The notes under the pieces were generated by a model. That model was given only the letters and a program-made list of their open reading frames with translations. It searched no databases and was not told where the DNA came from. Both the position numbers and the translations under genes were made by a program. From Lautropia sp. (GTDB lineage Bacteria > Pseudomonadota > Gammaproteobacteria > Burkholderiales > Burkholderiaceae_E), in NCBI GenBank assembly GCA_030527825.1, contig JAUNAC010000002.1, positions 470,444-534,443 of the forward strand: a stretch of 64,000 bases of DNA, read 5' to 3'. This document shows positions 1 to 8,498 of this stretch, piece by piece (within the stretch, counting starts at the first letter, position 1; each line of letters starts with the position of its first letter).

Positions 1-448
1 TGGCCATCAGGCCCAGCAGCAGGGAAGAAGGGCCGACCAGTGGCATGACGGGCAGGTTCATCCGGTGAGCTGCGGCGATCAGCGCTGCGCCTGGGTCGGC
101 GACACCGGGGCAGCCCGCGTCCGATAGCAGCCCCATGTCCCGGCCCTGCAGCAGCGGGGCCAGCCAGTCGTGCGGATCAAGACGGGCAGGGGCGGCGGCT
201 GGCCGCTGGGGCAGGGCCCGCAGGTTCAGTGCCTGAATGGGGTGCTGCATGCCCAGCTGCCCGAGCCACCGGCGGGCCACCTTCGGGGTTTCCACCAGAA
301 AGTCCGTGAGCGTAGCGACCTGCTGCCGGTCTGCTTCAAGCAGCCAGGGGCGTGATTCGTCCGGCTGCTGCAGCGGGGTGGGGATCAGCCACAGGCGCCC
401 GGCTGGGGGGGCGGAGGTTGCCTGTCCGGGGGTAGCAGGGGTACTCAT
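1..448 (-). CDS. SAM-dependent methyltransferase, tetrapyrrole-methylase fold (RsmI-like), partial
   Basis: The first 149 residues are in the window; the C-terminal part lies beyond base 1. The protein resembles the tetrapyrrole-methylase-fold SAM methyltransferases related to RsmI (COG0313). It shows the motif LLSDAGCPGVADPGA followed by VGPSSLLLGLMA, which belong to the cofactor-binding part of this fold. The start at 448 overlaps the maf stop by four bases (ATGA), so the two are translationally coupled with maf upstream. This pair next to yceD-rpmF-plsX is a familiar arrangement in Burkholderiales. Whether it methylates 16S rRNA like true RsmI or another substrate cannot be told; many Burkholderiales carry both RsmI and this shorter neighbour of maf. 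Confidence 0.85.
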   Translation of the reverse strand, partial: MSTPATPGQATSAPPAGRLWLIPTPLQQPDESRPWLLEADRQQVATLTDFLVETPKVARRWLGQLGMQHPIQALNLRALPQRPAAAPARLDPHDWLAPLLQGRDMGLLSDAGCPGVADPGAALIAAAHRMNLPVMPLVGPSSLLLGLMA

Positions 449-1053
449 GATGGCATGTCTGGCACGGAAGCGGCGGGGGCGAGTGGATCAAGGCCGAGGT
501 GCCGCAGGTGGCCGCAGAGGCGGATCAGTGGCAGGCCGATCAGGGCAGTTGGGTCGTCGGTTTCGATGGCGGACAGCAGGCGGATGCCCAGCCCTTCGCA
601 GCGGGCGGATCCGGCACAGTCCAGAACGTTTTCCATGGCCAGGTAGCGCTCAATTTCGGCGGTCGTCAGCGCCCGGAAAGTGACCCGTACACAGACCCGT
701 TCATCGATGGGAGGGTGTGCCCGGCTGCGGAGCGCCAGTGCCGTGTGAAACTGCATGGTGCGGCCAGAGGCCGCCATCAGCTGTGACCGGGCACGTTCCG
801 GTGTGCCAGGTTTGCCAATGGGGGTCAGGCCATCCAGGGTGCCGACCTGGTCGCAGCCAATGACCAGGGCATCCGGATGCTGGGCCAGCACCGTCTCTGC
901 CTTGAGGGCGGCCAGGCGGCTGGCCAGGGCAGGGATGGCTTCATCCTGGTGGGGCGTTTCGTCGACGTTGGCGGGGATGACCTCGAAGGGTAGCTGCAAG
1001 CGGCTGAGCAGCTCACGGCGATAGGAGGAAGCGGAAGCAAGGATAAGTTTCAT
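445..1053 (-). CDS. maf: Maf-family nucleotide pyrophosphatase, YceF type (7-methyl-GTP pyrophosphatase)
   Basis: A 202-residue Maf/HAM1-fold pyrophosphatase that hydrolyses non-canonical nucleoside triphosphates to monophosphates. Family signatures are ILASASSYRRELL at the N-terminus, DETP near residue 31, IGCDQV with the catalytic Asp near residue 68, and DCAGSARCEGLGI near residue 145. The DCAGS/GLGI form and the NVDETP motif are typical of the YceF subgroup, which prefers 7-methyl-GTP; this substrate is inferred from subgroup, not seen. The gene is divergent from yceD across about 100 bases and overlaps the downstream methyltransferase by four bases. The C-terminal APAASVPDMPS tail is slightly longer than usual. 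Confidence 0.9.
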   Translation of the reverse strand: MKLILASASSYRRELLSRLQLPFEVIPANVDETPHQDEAIPALASRLAALKAETVLAQHPDALVIGCDQVGTLDGLTPIGKPGTPERARSQLMAASGRTMQFHTALALRSRAHPPIDERVCVRVTFRALTTAEIERYLAMENVLDCAGSARCEGLGIRLLSAIETDDPTALIGLPLIRLCGHLRHLGLDPLAPAASVPDMPS

Positions 1054-1150
1054 GGGCTGCTATGATAAAGCTGCATCCCGGTTCAGGCTGCATGCCGGTA
1101 ACTGGCGTGCTTGATGAGCGCGAGGATGATTTTTGCAGGATTCATACACT

Positions 1151-1699
1151 ATGACGAGTCGTACGGCTTCTTCTTTTGATTCTTTGACCCGGCTATCTGC
1201 CGATGAGGGTGGGCCCGCATCTGAGGCAGCAGCCATGCCGCAAGGGCTGGCGCCGGCGATTGACCCGGAGCGTTTCGCGCGCGGTGGAGAAAGCCTGGCC
1301 GGGTGCACGGCGGTGTCACAGATGCCCCGGCTGTTGGCCAGTGGCTTGCTGGAGGAGACCGCGCTGGTGCACTGGCGGCTTGAGGGGGAGCTGGCACGGG
1401 ATGCACTGGATCGCATCCGCCCTTTCCTGACATTGTCGTTACGGTTTGCGCCGGTGCTGGCCTGTGGCCGCTGTCTGGGGCCGCTCGCCCTTGATCCACT
1501 GGTGGTCAGGCGCCGTTTTCGCCTGGCTGCTTCGGAACGGCAGGCGGGCCTGGAAGATCCTGAGGCAGGCAGTGATGTCGATGTCATGGCGGCGGTGCCT
1601 CGCCTGGAGCTGGCGGATCTGATCGAAGATGAGGCCATGCTGGCCTTGCCGATGGCAGCGTTTCACGAGGTGTGCCCCCGTCCTGAGACACTCAATTGA
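1151..1699 (+). CDS. yceD: YceD/DUF177 family protein (23S rRNA accumulation protein)
   Basis: A 182-residue protein of the DUF177/YceD family, encoded as usual immediately before rpmF. It shows the CGRCLGPL motif near residue 105 and the conserved C-terminal block ELADLIEDEAMLALP followed by FHEVCP. In E. coli YceD is needed for normal 23S rRNA levels; the mechanism is not settled. An in-frame TTG lies at 1133, but ATG 1151 is preferred because GCAGGA ends ten bases before it. The divergent maf gene starts 97 bases upstream, so both promoters should lie in that gap. Confidence 0.9.
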   Translation: MTSRTASSFDSLTRLSADEGGPASEAAAMPQGLAPAIDPERFARGGESLAGCTAVSQMPRLLASGLLEETALVHWRLEGELARDALDRIRPFLTLSLRFAPVLACGRCLGPLALDPLVVRRRFRLAASERQAGLEDPEAGSDVDVMAAVPRLELADLIEDEAMLALPMAAFHEVCPRPETLN

Positions 1700-1709
1700 T
1701 GTGGACGAC

Positions 1710-1739
1710 TTGTTCAACCTTTCCTTGACTCGCTATAAT
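1710..1739 (+). promoter_or_regulatory. Probable sigma-70 promoter for rpmF-plsX-fab genes
   Basis: TATAAT at 1734-1739 is a perfect -10 hexamer, with TTGTTC at 1710-1715 as -35 and an 18-base spacer. A start near 1746 would put a small hairpin (TGCCC at 1747-1751 with GGGCA at 1758-1762) at the very 5' end of the message, directly against the rpmF ribosome-binding site AGGAGA. Inferred from sequence only. Confidence 0.5.
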
Positions 1740-1776
1740 CCCGGATTGCCCGTCGTAGGGCAGGAGAGATACTTCA

Positions 1777-1959
1777 ATGGCCGTTCAGCAAAACAAGAAA
1801 ACGCCGTCCAAGCGCGGCATGCATCGTTCGCACGATCATCTGGAAAACCCGCCGGTTGCGGTGGAGCCCACCACAGGCGAGGTGCACCTGCGTCATCACA
1901 TCAGCCCCAACGGGTATTACAGGGGCAAGAAAATCGTCAAGACCAAGTCGGACGATTGA
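1777..1959 (+). CDS. rpmF: 50S ribosomal protein L32
   Basis: A 60-residue ribosomal protein L32, the normal length for betaproteobacteria. It begins [20 protein letters not shown], the highly conserved L32 N-terminus, and ends with the family-typical block [13 protein letters not shown]. It sits in the 50S large subunit. A clear ribosome-binding site AGGAGAG lies before the ATG. The order yceD-rpmF-plsX-fabH links ribosome synthesis with phospholipid and fatty-acid synthesis, as in many proteobacteria. Confidence 0.97.
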   Translation: MAVQQNKKTPSKRGMHRSHDHLENPPVAVEPTTGEVHLRHHISPNGYYRGKKIVKTKSDD

Positions 1960-2053
1960 CTACTCTTCAACGCTTCACTGATGTCAGGCAGTCTTCGTCG
2001 CGTCTGCTGGCGAGAGGTGTCGCATCCCTGAAACTCTTCCATTTCGTAATGCC

Positions 2054-3112
2054 ATGAGCATTCGCCTGGCTATCGATGCCATGGGGGGAGATCACGGGCT
2101 GGCCGTTACGGTACCGGCTGCGTTGTCCTTCCTGGCCGCTCATCCGGATGCCGAGTTGCTGCTGGTGGGGCGCCCTGACGAGCTTGCGGCTGCCCTGCGG
2201 GAGGCTGGCCATGCCCAGGAGGGTACGGCGGGCGCGCGCCTGCGCGTGGTGCCGGCCGAAGAAGTCATCCGTATGGATGACAACCCGGTGCAGGCGCTGC
2301 GTAACCGGCGCAATTCCTCCATGCGGATTGCGATTGAACAGGTCAAGGCCGGTGCGGCTGATGCCTGTGTCAGCGCCGGCAACACCGGGGCGCTGATGGC
2401 CATTTCGCGTTTTGTGCTCAAAACATTGCCCGGCATTGACCGGCCGGCGATTGCCACACAGCTTCCCACCCAGAAGGGTGGATACACCACGATGCTGGAT
2501 CTGGGCGCAAACGTCGACTGCGAACCCGTTCACCTGATGCAGTTTGCCATCATGGGCAGTGCCCTGGCGTCAGTGCTTGATGGCACCGAACGTCCTACCG
2601 TAGGGCTGCTCAACATCGGGGAAGAGCTCATCAAGGGCAATGATGTCGTCAAGGAGGCCGCCCGTCTCATCCGGGAGACGCCGCTCAATTTTGTCGGCAA
2701 TGTCGAGGGAAATGACGTCTATGCCGGCAAGGCGGACGTCGTTGTTTCCGATGGTTTTGTGGGCAATGTGGCACTCAAGACCTCCGAGGGTGTGGCCCAG
2801 ATGATTGGTTCGTTCTTGAAGCAGGAGCTGTCACGCAACCTGCTGACCCGTCTCGGGGCTCTGTGCGTGCTGCCTGCTCTGAAACGTTTTCGGCAGCGTG
2901 TCGACCACCGGCGCTATAACGGCGCCTGTCTGATCGGTCTGCGTGGTATCGTGCTGAAAAGTCATGGTTCAGCCGACGTGCTCGCTTACGATGCGGCATT
3001 GCGCCGGGCCTATGATGCTGCCCGTCATGGCCTGCTGGGACGCATCGAAGCCGCGGTGGCGCAGGCCCGCGCAAGCACCGGCGGCCCGGACGGGCAGCCT
3101 GCCCTTTCCTGA
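2054..3112 (+). CDS. plsX: Phosphate acyltransferase PlsX
   Basis: A 352-residue peripheral membrane enzyme that makes acyl-phosphate from acyl-ACP, the first step of the PlsX/PlsY route to lysophosphatidic acid. The N-terminal [13 protein letters not shown] is the family hallmark, followed by SAGNTGALM near residue 110 and the glycine-rich [12 protein letters not shown] region near residue 230. It lies 94 bases after rpmF and directly before fabH, so acyl-ACP made by the neighbouring fab genes is its substrate. Length and motifs are normal. The C-terminus ends about 20 bases before the fabH start. Confidence 0.96.
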   Translation: MSIRLAIDAMGGDHGLAVTVPAALSFLAAHPDAELLLVGRPDELAAALREAGHAQEGTAGARLRVVPAEEVIRMDDNPVQALRNRRNSSMRIAIEQVKAGAADACVSAGNTGALMAISRFVLKTLPGIDRPAIATQLPTQKGGYTTMLDLGANVDCEPVHLMQFAIMGSALASVLDGTERPTVGLLNIGEELIKGNDVVKEAARLIRETPLNFVGNVEGNDVYAGKADVVVSDGFVGNVALKTSEGVAQMIGSFLKQELSRNLLTRLGALCVLPALKRFRQRVDHRRYNGACLIGLRGIVLKSHGSADVLAYDAALRRAYDAARHGLLGRIEAAVAQARASTGGPDGQPALS

Positions 3113-3134
3113 CCCTTTTGCGGATCCGGCATAC

Positions 3135-4178
3135 ATGTCCCACACCGATACAGCAGTTTTTGCCTCTTCCCAGTCGTTGCCAGATGGCGCGTCGTCGGGC
3201 GTTTCCCGTTTCTCGCGGGTTGTCGGTGTGGGATCGGCACTGCCGCAGCGATGTGTAACCAACGCTGAGCTGGTCGCAGACCTGGCCACGCGTGGCATAG
3301 AAACATCCGATGAGTGGATCGTGACGCGCACTGGTATCCGGCAGCGCTGGCTCGCCGGGCCTGGCGACAGCACTACGTCACTGGGGACCCGTGCAGCGCG
3401 CGCCGCCATGCAGATGGCAGGTCTGGAGCCGGATGACATCGACCTTGTGGTCTGTGCGACATCCACCCCTGACCAGATCTTTCCGAGCACGGCTTGCCTG
3501 ATCCAGCAGGAACTGGGGATCCATCAGGGGGGGGCATTCGATGTACAGGCGGTCTGCAGTGGATTTGTCTACGCCATGGCCAACGCTGATGCATTGATCC
3601 GTGCGGGGGTTGCCCGATGCGCACTGGTGATTGGTGCCGATATTTTTTCCCGCATCATGGACTGGAACGACCGTTCCACCTGCGTTCTCTTCGGTGATGG
3701 CGCCGGAGCCGTCCTGCTGACAGCTGCCGATCGGCCAGGGGTGATGGTCTCGCGCCTGCATGCCGATGGCCGGCAGTCCGGTATTCTGTCCACACCTGGT
3801 AGCGTGCGTGCCGGAGCCGTCTGCGGGCATCCCTTCCTGAAAATGGATGGTCAGGCCGTGTTCAAGCTGGCGGTGCGGGTTCTGGCAGATCTTGCCCTGG
3901 AGACGCTGCAGGCGGCAGGGCGTTCGGTTGAGGACCTGGACTGGCTGGTTCCCCACCAGGCCAATATCCGGATCCTGGCGGCCACGGCCACCCGTCTGGG
4001 GATGCCACAGGACAAGGTGGTCTCCTGCGTTGCCGAGCATGCCAACACCTCGGCTGCCTCCGTGCCACTGGCGCTGACCCAGGCGGTGCAGGATGGCCGG
4101 ATCAAGGCCGGTGATCTGGTTCTGTTGCAGGGCGTTGGTGGAGGATTCACATGGGCGGCCAATCTGATCGAATTCTGA
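3135..4178 (+). CDS. fabH: Beta-ketoacyl-ACP synthase III
   Basis: FabH starts fatty-acid elongation by condensing acetyl-CoA with malonyl-ACP. The 347-residue protein has the Cys-His-Asn triad: Cys141 in [11 protein letters not shown], His274 in VPHQANIRI and Asn304 in EHANTSAAS. These numbers are about 30 higher than in E. coli because of an extra Ser/Ala-rich N-terminus of roughly 25 residues before [13 protein letters not shown] 3135 is the first sensible start after the plsX stop at 3112; an in-frame TTG at about residue 15 would give a shorter form. Followed by fabD after 123 bases. Confidence 0.95.
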   Translation: MSHTDTAVFASSQSLPDGASSGVSRFSRVVGVGSALPQRCVTNAELVADLATRGIETSDEWIVTRTGIRQRWLAGPGDSTTSLGTRAARAAMQMAGLEPDDIDLVVCATSTPDQIFPSTACLIQQELGIHQGGAFDVQAVCSGFVYAMANADALIRAGVARCALVIGADIFSRIMDWNDRSTCVLFGDGAGAVLLTAADRPGVMVSRLHADGRQSGILSTPGSVRAGAVCGHPFLKMDGQAVFKLAVRVLADLALETLQAAGRSVEDLDWLVPHQANIRILAATATRLGMPQDKVVSCVAEHANTSAASVPLALTQAVQDGRIKAGDLVLLQGVGGGFTWAANLIEF

Positions 4179-4301
4179 TGGTTTCTGGCAACCGGGGCAT
4201 TGGACACATCAACATGGCATCTGGCCTGTCGCTCCGGCAGTTGCAGGAGGCGGACACGGTTTGGGCCATCACACCACACAGGCACAGGGAGTCCTGATTC
4301 C

Positions 4302-5252
4302 ATGAGCGTAGCTTTTGTTTTTCCAGGGCAGGGGTCGCAGGCGGTTGGCATGCTCTCGTCGCTGGCCGGCCGCCCCGAGGTCGATGCGCTGATTGCCCGG
4401 GCCGACGCTGCGCTGGGCGAACCCGCCCTGTCCCGGATTATTGCCGAGGGCCCTGCGGAGACGCTGGCACTGACCACCTGGACCCAGCCTGCCATGCTGC
4501 TGGCCGGAATGGCCAATCTGGTTGCCTGGCAGGCGGCTGGCGGACCGGCTCCTGATTTCGTGGCTGGCCACAGTCTGGGGGAATATACGGCGCTGGTTGC
4601 GGCAGGCTCTCTCGCACTCGAGCCTGCCCTGAAGCTGGTCAGATTGCGGGCTCAGGCCATGCAGGAGGCCGTGCCGGTTGGAGTGGGTGGCATGGCGGCG
4701 ATTCTCGGCCTGGCCGATGCTGATGTGCAGGCTGCCTGTGACGAGGCGCGTACCGTACCGGGCGGCAGACAGACCGAAGAAGTGGCGCCCGTAAATTTCA
4801 ACGCACCGTCCCAGGTTGTCATCGCCGGCCATCTCGGGGCGGTCAAGCGTGCTTGCGAGGCGGCGCAGGCCAGAGGCGCACGCCGTGCCGTCATGCTGCC
4901 CGTTTCTGCCCCATTCCATTCCGTCCTGCTGCGCTCTGCCGGCGATGTACTGGCCCGTGCCCTGGCAGATGTCGTTGTTCAGACACCCGCCATTCCGCTC
5001 GTCAACAACGTTGATGTCGCCATCGAAACCGATCCGGCCCGTATCCGTGATGCGCTGGTGCGTCAGGCATGGCATCCGGTCCGCTGGGTGGAAGTCGTTC
5101 AGACCCTGGTTGATCGCGGCGTCGATCATTTCATCGAATTCGGCCCCGGCAAAGTGCTCACGGGCCTGATCAAGCGGATTGCTCCCCAGGCACGCCTGGA
5201 CAATGTGGGCGATGCCGAGTCCCTCCAAACCACGCTGGCCAGACTTTCATGA
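4302..5252 (+). CDS. fabD: Malonyl-CoA:ACP transacylase
   Basis: FabD moves malonyl groups from CoA to ACP to feed elongation. The 316-residue protein begins MSVAFVFPGQGSQ, the invariant family start, which fixes the ATG at 4302 even though the frame is open upstream to 4200. The nucleophile is Ser91 in GHSLGEYTAL, and the catalytic His206 is in SAPFHS. CAGGGAG at about 4285-4291 is the ribosome-binding site. The stop overlaps the fabG start (ATGA), so translation is coupled. Confidence 0.96.
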   Translation: MSVAFVFPGQGSQAVGMLSSLAGRPEVDALIARADAALGEPALSRIIAEGPAETLALTTWTQPAMLLAGMANLVAWQAAGGPAPDFVAGHSLGEYTALVAAGSLALEPALKLVRLRAQAMQEAVPVGVGGMAAILGLADADVQAACDEARTVPGGRQTEEVAPVNFNAPSQVVIAGHLGAVKRACEAAQARGARRAVMLPVSAPFHSVLLRSAGDVLARALADVVVQTPAIPLVNNVDVAIETDPARIRDALVRQAWHPVRWVEVVQTLVDRGVDHFIEFGPGKVLTGLIKRIAPQARLDNVGDAESLQTTLARLS

Positions 5253-6019
5253 CAACAGACGCTTCCCAGACCGTTTTTTCTCCCGCCTGCCTTGAAGGGC
5301 AGGTGGCTCTGGTCACCGGCGCCTCGCGTGGCATCGGTCAGGCCATCGCCGTGCATCTGGCCAGGGCCGGCGCCACAGTGATCGGCACCGCTACGACGGA
5401 GAGTGGTGCACAGGCCATCGGCCAGCAGCTTGGCGCACCCCATCAGGGCATTGCCCTGAATGTCAACGACGCCAGCGCCTGCAGCGTATTGGTCGACGAC
5501 ATACTGGGCACCCATGGCAGACTTTCCATCTTGGTCAACAACGCCGGCATTACCCGCGACACGCTGGCCATGCGCATGAAGGATGAAGATTGGGATGCTG
5601 TCATCGACACCAACCTCAGTGCTGTCTTCAGACTGTCGCGTCTGGCGATCAAGCCGATGATGAAGGCCCGCAGCGGGCGCATCATCAACATCACCTCGGT
5701 TGTGGGTCAGATGGGCAATGCCGGACAGGCCAACTATGCAGCCGCCAAGGCCGGTGTCGCAGGCATGTCCCGCGCCCTGGCGCGTGAAGTTGCCAGTCGC
5801 GGTATCACCGTCAACTGTGTGGCACCCGGGTTCATCGAGACGGATATGACGCGTGCCCTGCCAGCTGAACAGGTCGAGGCGCTGCAGAAACAGATTCCCA
5901 GTGGTCAACTGGGACAGCCCGATGACATTGCGGCAGCCGTGCTGTACCTGGCTTCGCCGGCCGCATCGTATGTCACGGGCATCACCTTGCCGGTTAACGG
6001 CGGCATGTACATGGTTTGA
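5249..6019 (+). CDS. fabG: 3-oxoacyl-ACP reductase FabG
   Basis: A 256-residue NADPH-dependent short-chain dehydrogenase that reduces beta-ketoacyl-ACP. It shows [11 protein letters not shown] for cofactor binding near residue 24, NNAG near residue 97, the catalytic Tyr in NYAAAKAGV near residue 162, and the C-terminal PVNGGMYM, typical of true FabG. It has about ten more N-terminal residues than E. coli FabG. The ATG overlaps the fabD stop by four bases. The 151-base gap to acpP contains two hairpins. Confidence 0.95.
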   Translation: MTTDASQTVFSPACLEGQVALVTGASRGIGQAIAVHLARAGATVIGTATTESGAQAIGQQLGAPHQGIALNVNDASACSVLVDDILGTHGRLSILVNNAGITRDTLAMRMKDEDWDAVIDTNLSAVFRLSRLAIKPMMKARSGRIINITSVVGQMGNAGQANYAAAKAGVAGMSRALAREVASRGITVNCVAPGFIETDMTRALPAEQVEALQKQIPSGQLGQPDDIAAAVLYLASPAASYVTGITLPVNGGMYMV

Positions 6020-6061
6020 CGCTACAATCCTGTTCCGTCGCAGTAGCCGTGTAAGGGCTTT

Positions 6062-6104
6062 CCTTCGCGAAGGCCGTTCTGTCTGCAGGGGTTTTCCCCG
6101 GCAG
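6062..6104 (+). promoter_or_regulatory. Two hairpins in the acpP leader
   Basis: Between fabG and acpP there is a perfect 12-base palindrome CCTTCGCGAAGG at 6062-6073. Ten bases later comes a GC-rich hairpin at 6083-6104 with arms CTGC-GGGG and CCCC-GCAG, one A-G mismatch and a TTTT loop. Neither is followed by a long T-run, so these are more likely RNA-stability or attenuation elements than strong intrinsic terminators. acpP usually needs far higher expression than its neighbours, which would fit such elements; that is inference. Confidence 0.4.
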
Positions 6105-6170
6105 GCATCAGGAAACCAGAAAAAGCCGGTAGCATGTATCGGCATCGTCACTCATCAGGAGAGTATTGAA

Positions 6171-6410
6171 ATGTCGGATATCGAGGCGCGGGTCAAGAAG
6201 ATTGTGGCCGAGCAGCTTGGCGTGAACGAAGCTGAGGTCAAGACCGCATCGTCCTTCGTGGACGATCTGGGCGCCGATTCACTGGACAACGTCGAGCTGG
6301 TTATGGCGCTGGAAGATGAATTCGGTACCGAAATCCCCGACGAAGAAGCAGAGAAGATCACCACGGTTCAGCAGGCGATCGATTTCGTCAAGGCCCATTC
6401 GAAGAGCTGA
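6171..6410 (+). CDS. acpP: Acyl carrier protein
   Basis: A 79-residue acidic four-helix protein that carries fatty acyl chains on a 4'-phosphopantetheine arm. The prosthetic-group serine is in [20 protein letters not shown], the canonical ACP motif. It begins [18 protein letters not shown], which fixes ATG 6171, preceded by the ribosome-binding site CAGGAGAG. The stop TGA shares its last base with the fabF ATG (TGATG). The frame is open upstream but has no ACP-like sequence there. The usual neighbouring activator gene acpS is not found in this window. Confidence 0.97.
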   Translation: MSDIEARVKKIVAEQLGVNEAEVKTASSFVDDLGADSLDNVELVMALEDEFGTEIPDEEAEKITTVQQAIDFVKAHSKS

Positions 6411-7645
6411 TGAGCAAGCGTCGCGTCGTCATTACGGGCCTTGGGCTCATCTCGCCGGTTGGTAACGACGTCGAGACTGGCTGGGCCAATCTTCTGGCGG
6501 GGAAATCGGGGATTGGCCCGATTTCCCGCTTTGATGCTGCCCCTTTCCCCTCGCGCATTGCCGGGGAGGTCAGGGACTTTGACCCCGCTGACTGGATGAA
6601 CTCGAAGGAGCTCCGGCATTTCGATACCTTCATCCATTATGGCGTGGCGGCCGGGCTACAGGCTTTTCGTGATAGCGGACTGGAGATCACCGAGGCCACC
6701 GCGGAGCGTTTCGGTGCCTTTGTGGGCTCCGGAATCGGTGGCCTTCCCCTGATCGAAAGCACACACACGGATTACCTTGAGCGCGGAGCGCGGCGTATTT
6801 CTCCGTTCTTTGTGCCAGGGTCGATCATCAATCTGGTGGCTGGTCAGCTATCCATCATGCTGGGTCTGCAAGGGCCCAGCTATGCCATTGTCAGTGCCTG
6901 TACCACTGGTTTGCATTGCGTCGGTGATGCCGGACGGCTTATTGCCTATGGTGATGCCGATGTCATGCTGGCTGGCGGGGCCGAATCCAATCTGTCTCCA
7001 TTGGGCGTTGGTGGCTTTGCTTCCATGAAGGCACTGTCGACGCGCAACGACAATCCACAGGCCGCCAGCCGGCCATGGGATCGGGATCGGGATGGTTTTG
7101 TACTGGGCGAAGGCGCCGGGGTTCTGGTGCTTGAAGAGCTGGAACATGCGAAGAACCGGGGAGCCCGTATTTATGCCGAGCTGATTGGTTTCGGCATGAG
7201 TTCGGATGCACACCACATCACCGCACCGGATCTGCGTGGGCCAGCGCGAGGCATGACTAATGCCTTGCGGGATGCCCGGCTCAATACCGATCAGGTTCAG
7301 TATGTCAACGCCCACGGCACTTCCACGCCGCTGGGTGATCTGAACGAGACGAACGCAATCAAGCTGGCATTTGGCGAAGATGCCGCTAAACTTGTCGTCA
7401 ATTCCACCAAATCCATGACGGGCCATCTGTTGGGTGCTGCTGGTGGTATTGAGGCAGTTTTCAGCGCGCTCGCGGTCTATCACCAGGTCTCTCCTCCAAC
7501 GATCAATCTCGACCATCCGGATCCGGCATGCGATCTTGATTATTGCGCCCATCAGGCGCGTGATATGAAGATTGATGTTGCCTTGTCGAATTCCTTTGGT
7601 TTCGGTGGCACGAATGGTTCGCTGGTACTCAGGCGCATGAGCTGA
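6410..7645 (+). CDS. fabF: Beta-ketoacyl-ACP synthase II
   Basis: FabF elongates acyl-ACP by condensation with malonyl-ACP, including the step needed for C18:1 formation. The 411-residue protein has the thiolase-fold Cys-His-His triad: Cys in [10 protein letters not shown] near residue 164, His in [11 protein letters not shown] near residue 304 and His in [13 protein letters not shown] near residue 341. The C-terminal [14 protein letters not shown] is intact. It overlaps acpP by one base, so the two are coupled. A strong hairpin at 7691-7714 follows the stop and probably ends the operon. Confidence 0.96.
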   Translation: MSKRRVVITGLGLISPVGNDVETGWANLLAGKSGIGPISRFDAAPFPSRIAGEVRDFDPADWMNSKELRHFDTFIHYGVAAGLQAFRDSGLEITEATAERFGAFVGSGIGGLPLIESTHTDYLERGARRISPFFVPGSIINLVAGQLSIMLGLQGPSYAIVSACTTGLHCVGDAGRLIAYGDADVMLAGGAESNLSPLGVGGFASMKALSTRNDNPQAASRPWDRDRDGFVLGEGAGVLVLEELEHAKNRGARIYAELIGFGMSSDAHHITAPDLRGPARGMTNALRDARLNTDQVQYVNAHGTSTPLGDLNETNAIKLAFGEDAAKLVVNSTKSMTGHLLGAAGGIEAVFSALAVYHQVSPPTINLDHPDPACDLDYCAHQARDMKIDVALSNSFGFGGTNGSLVLRRMS

Positions 7646-7690
7646 TTCCGGGCTGCTGCTAGCGTGATTGGTGTGCCATTTGCCTCATCG

Positions 7691-7714
7691 AGGGTGAAGA
7701 GGATACTTCACCCT
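7691..7714 (+). terminator. Hairpin after fabF, possible terminator
   Basis: Perfect 9-bp stem AGGGTGAAG / CTTCACCCT with a six-base loop, 45 bases after the fabF stop. There is no U-run after it, so it could end transcription with help or protect the 3' end of the fab message. Confidence 0.45.
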
Positions 7715-7797
7715 GTCGTACGCCCGGTTACCTGGATTTTTGCTGGACGTTAGATAGTGCCCGCCTTACATCGCGCTTCTGGATATCATCTCCGGGT

Positions 7798-8436
7798 GTG
7801 CAACCCAGGTTTGGTGCCATGCCTGACGACGTGTTTGTCCCGCTGGGCCGTGTCGATATTGCTCGCCAGTATGATCGAGTTCTGCTCATGGCTGTGCTGA
7901 TACTCGTACTTGCGGCCACCCTGATCCAGCCCGTCCGCCTGGCGCTGCAGTCAGTCATCATCCTGCTGCTTTTCCTGTCTTGGCTGGTGCCCAAGCTGCT
8001 CCAGCGCAGACATCGTGACCTCGCCCGCTCTGCCACCGTGGTTCAACCCGTTGCACTGCAGTTCCGCGGCAATGGCAGCCTGGGCATTCAGTGGGCGGTT
8101 GGAAATGCGTGCCAGCCTGTCGGGTCATATCGCGTGCTGTGGCTCGGGCCACTCCTGCAGATCACTCTCTATCCTTCCATCCCATCGCTCCATCCCGTTC
8201 CGTCTGCTGGGGCACCGCTCGTCAGGTCGGACACATCGTCCACCAGATCGTGCCCTGATCCGTTACTGGGTAGATCGGCATCGCCCGTCCTGACCACAGC
8301 TGGTGCGCGGCAGGGGCTGGCTCGTGGCCTTGCCCGCAGTCATCACTACCTGCTCTGGCTGCCTGCCCTGAACTCTGCCGACCGGGCTGCGTTGCGGCGC
8401 TGGCTGCTCTGGCTCAGGCGTGGCGGTCCGTCCTGA
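7798..8436 (+). CDS. YgfX-like inner-membrane protein
   Basis: A 212-residue protein (GTG 7798; ATG 7819 would remove seven residues). Residues about 28-65 form two close hydrophobic segments, followed by a soluble part rich in Arg, Trp and Leu. It ends with HHYLLWLPALNSADRAALRR, which resembles the HLWLAADSMDEAEWRDLRR end of E. coli YgfX. YgfX-like proteins often sit next to rpoE in proteobacteria, and this gene lies where rpoE-rseAB is expected (between fabF and mucD). E. coli YgfX has been described as an inner-membrane toxin of a toxin-antitoxin pair. No SdhE-like partner gene is adjacent here, so no toxin function is claimed. The middle stretch is weakly conserved and has no known motif. 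Confidence 0.5.
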   Translation: MQPRFGAMPDDVFVPLGRVDIARQYDRVLLMAVLILVLAATLIQPVRLALQSVIILLLFLSWLVPKLLQRRHRDLARSATVVQPVALQFRGNGSLGIQWAVGNACQPVGSYRVLWLGPLLQITLYPSIPSLHPVPSAGAPLVRSDTSSTRSCPDPLLGRSASPVLTTAGARQGLARGLARSHHYLLWLPALNSADRAALRRWLLWLRRGGPS

Positions 8437-8498
8437 GCAGGGCGGTAACCATCGGTTGTGGACATCATTTCTTCCGATTTCTTTGGACTCCCTGATTG

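Noticed and set aside
4269-5228. Minus-strand open frame opposite fabD
   Set aside because: It is a shadow of fabD in a high-GC region.
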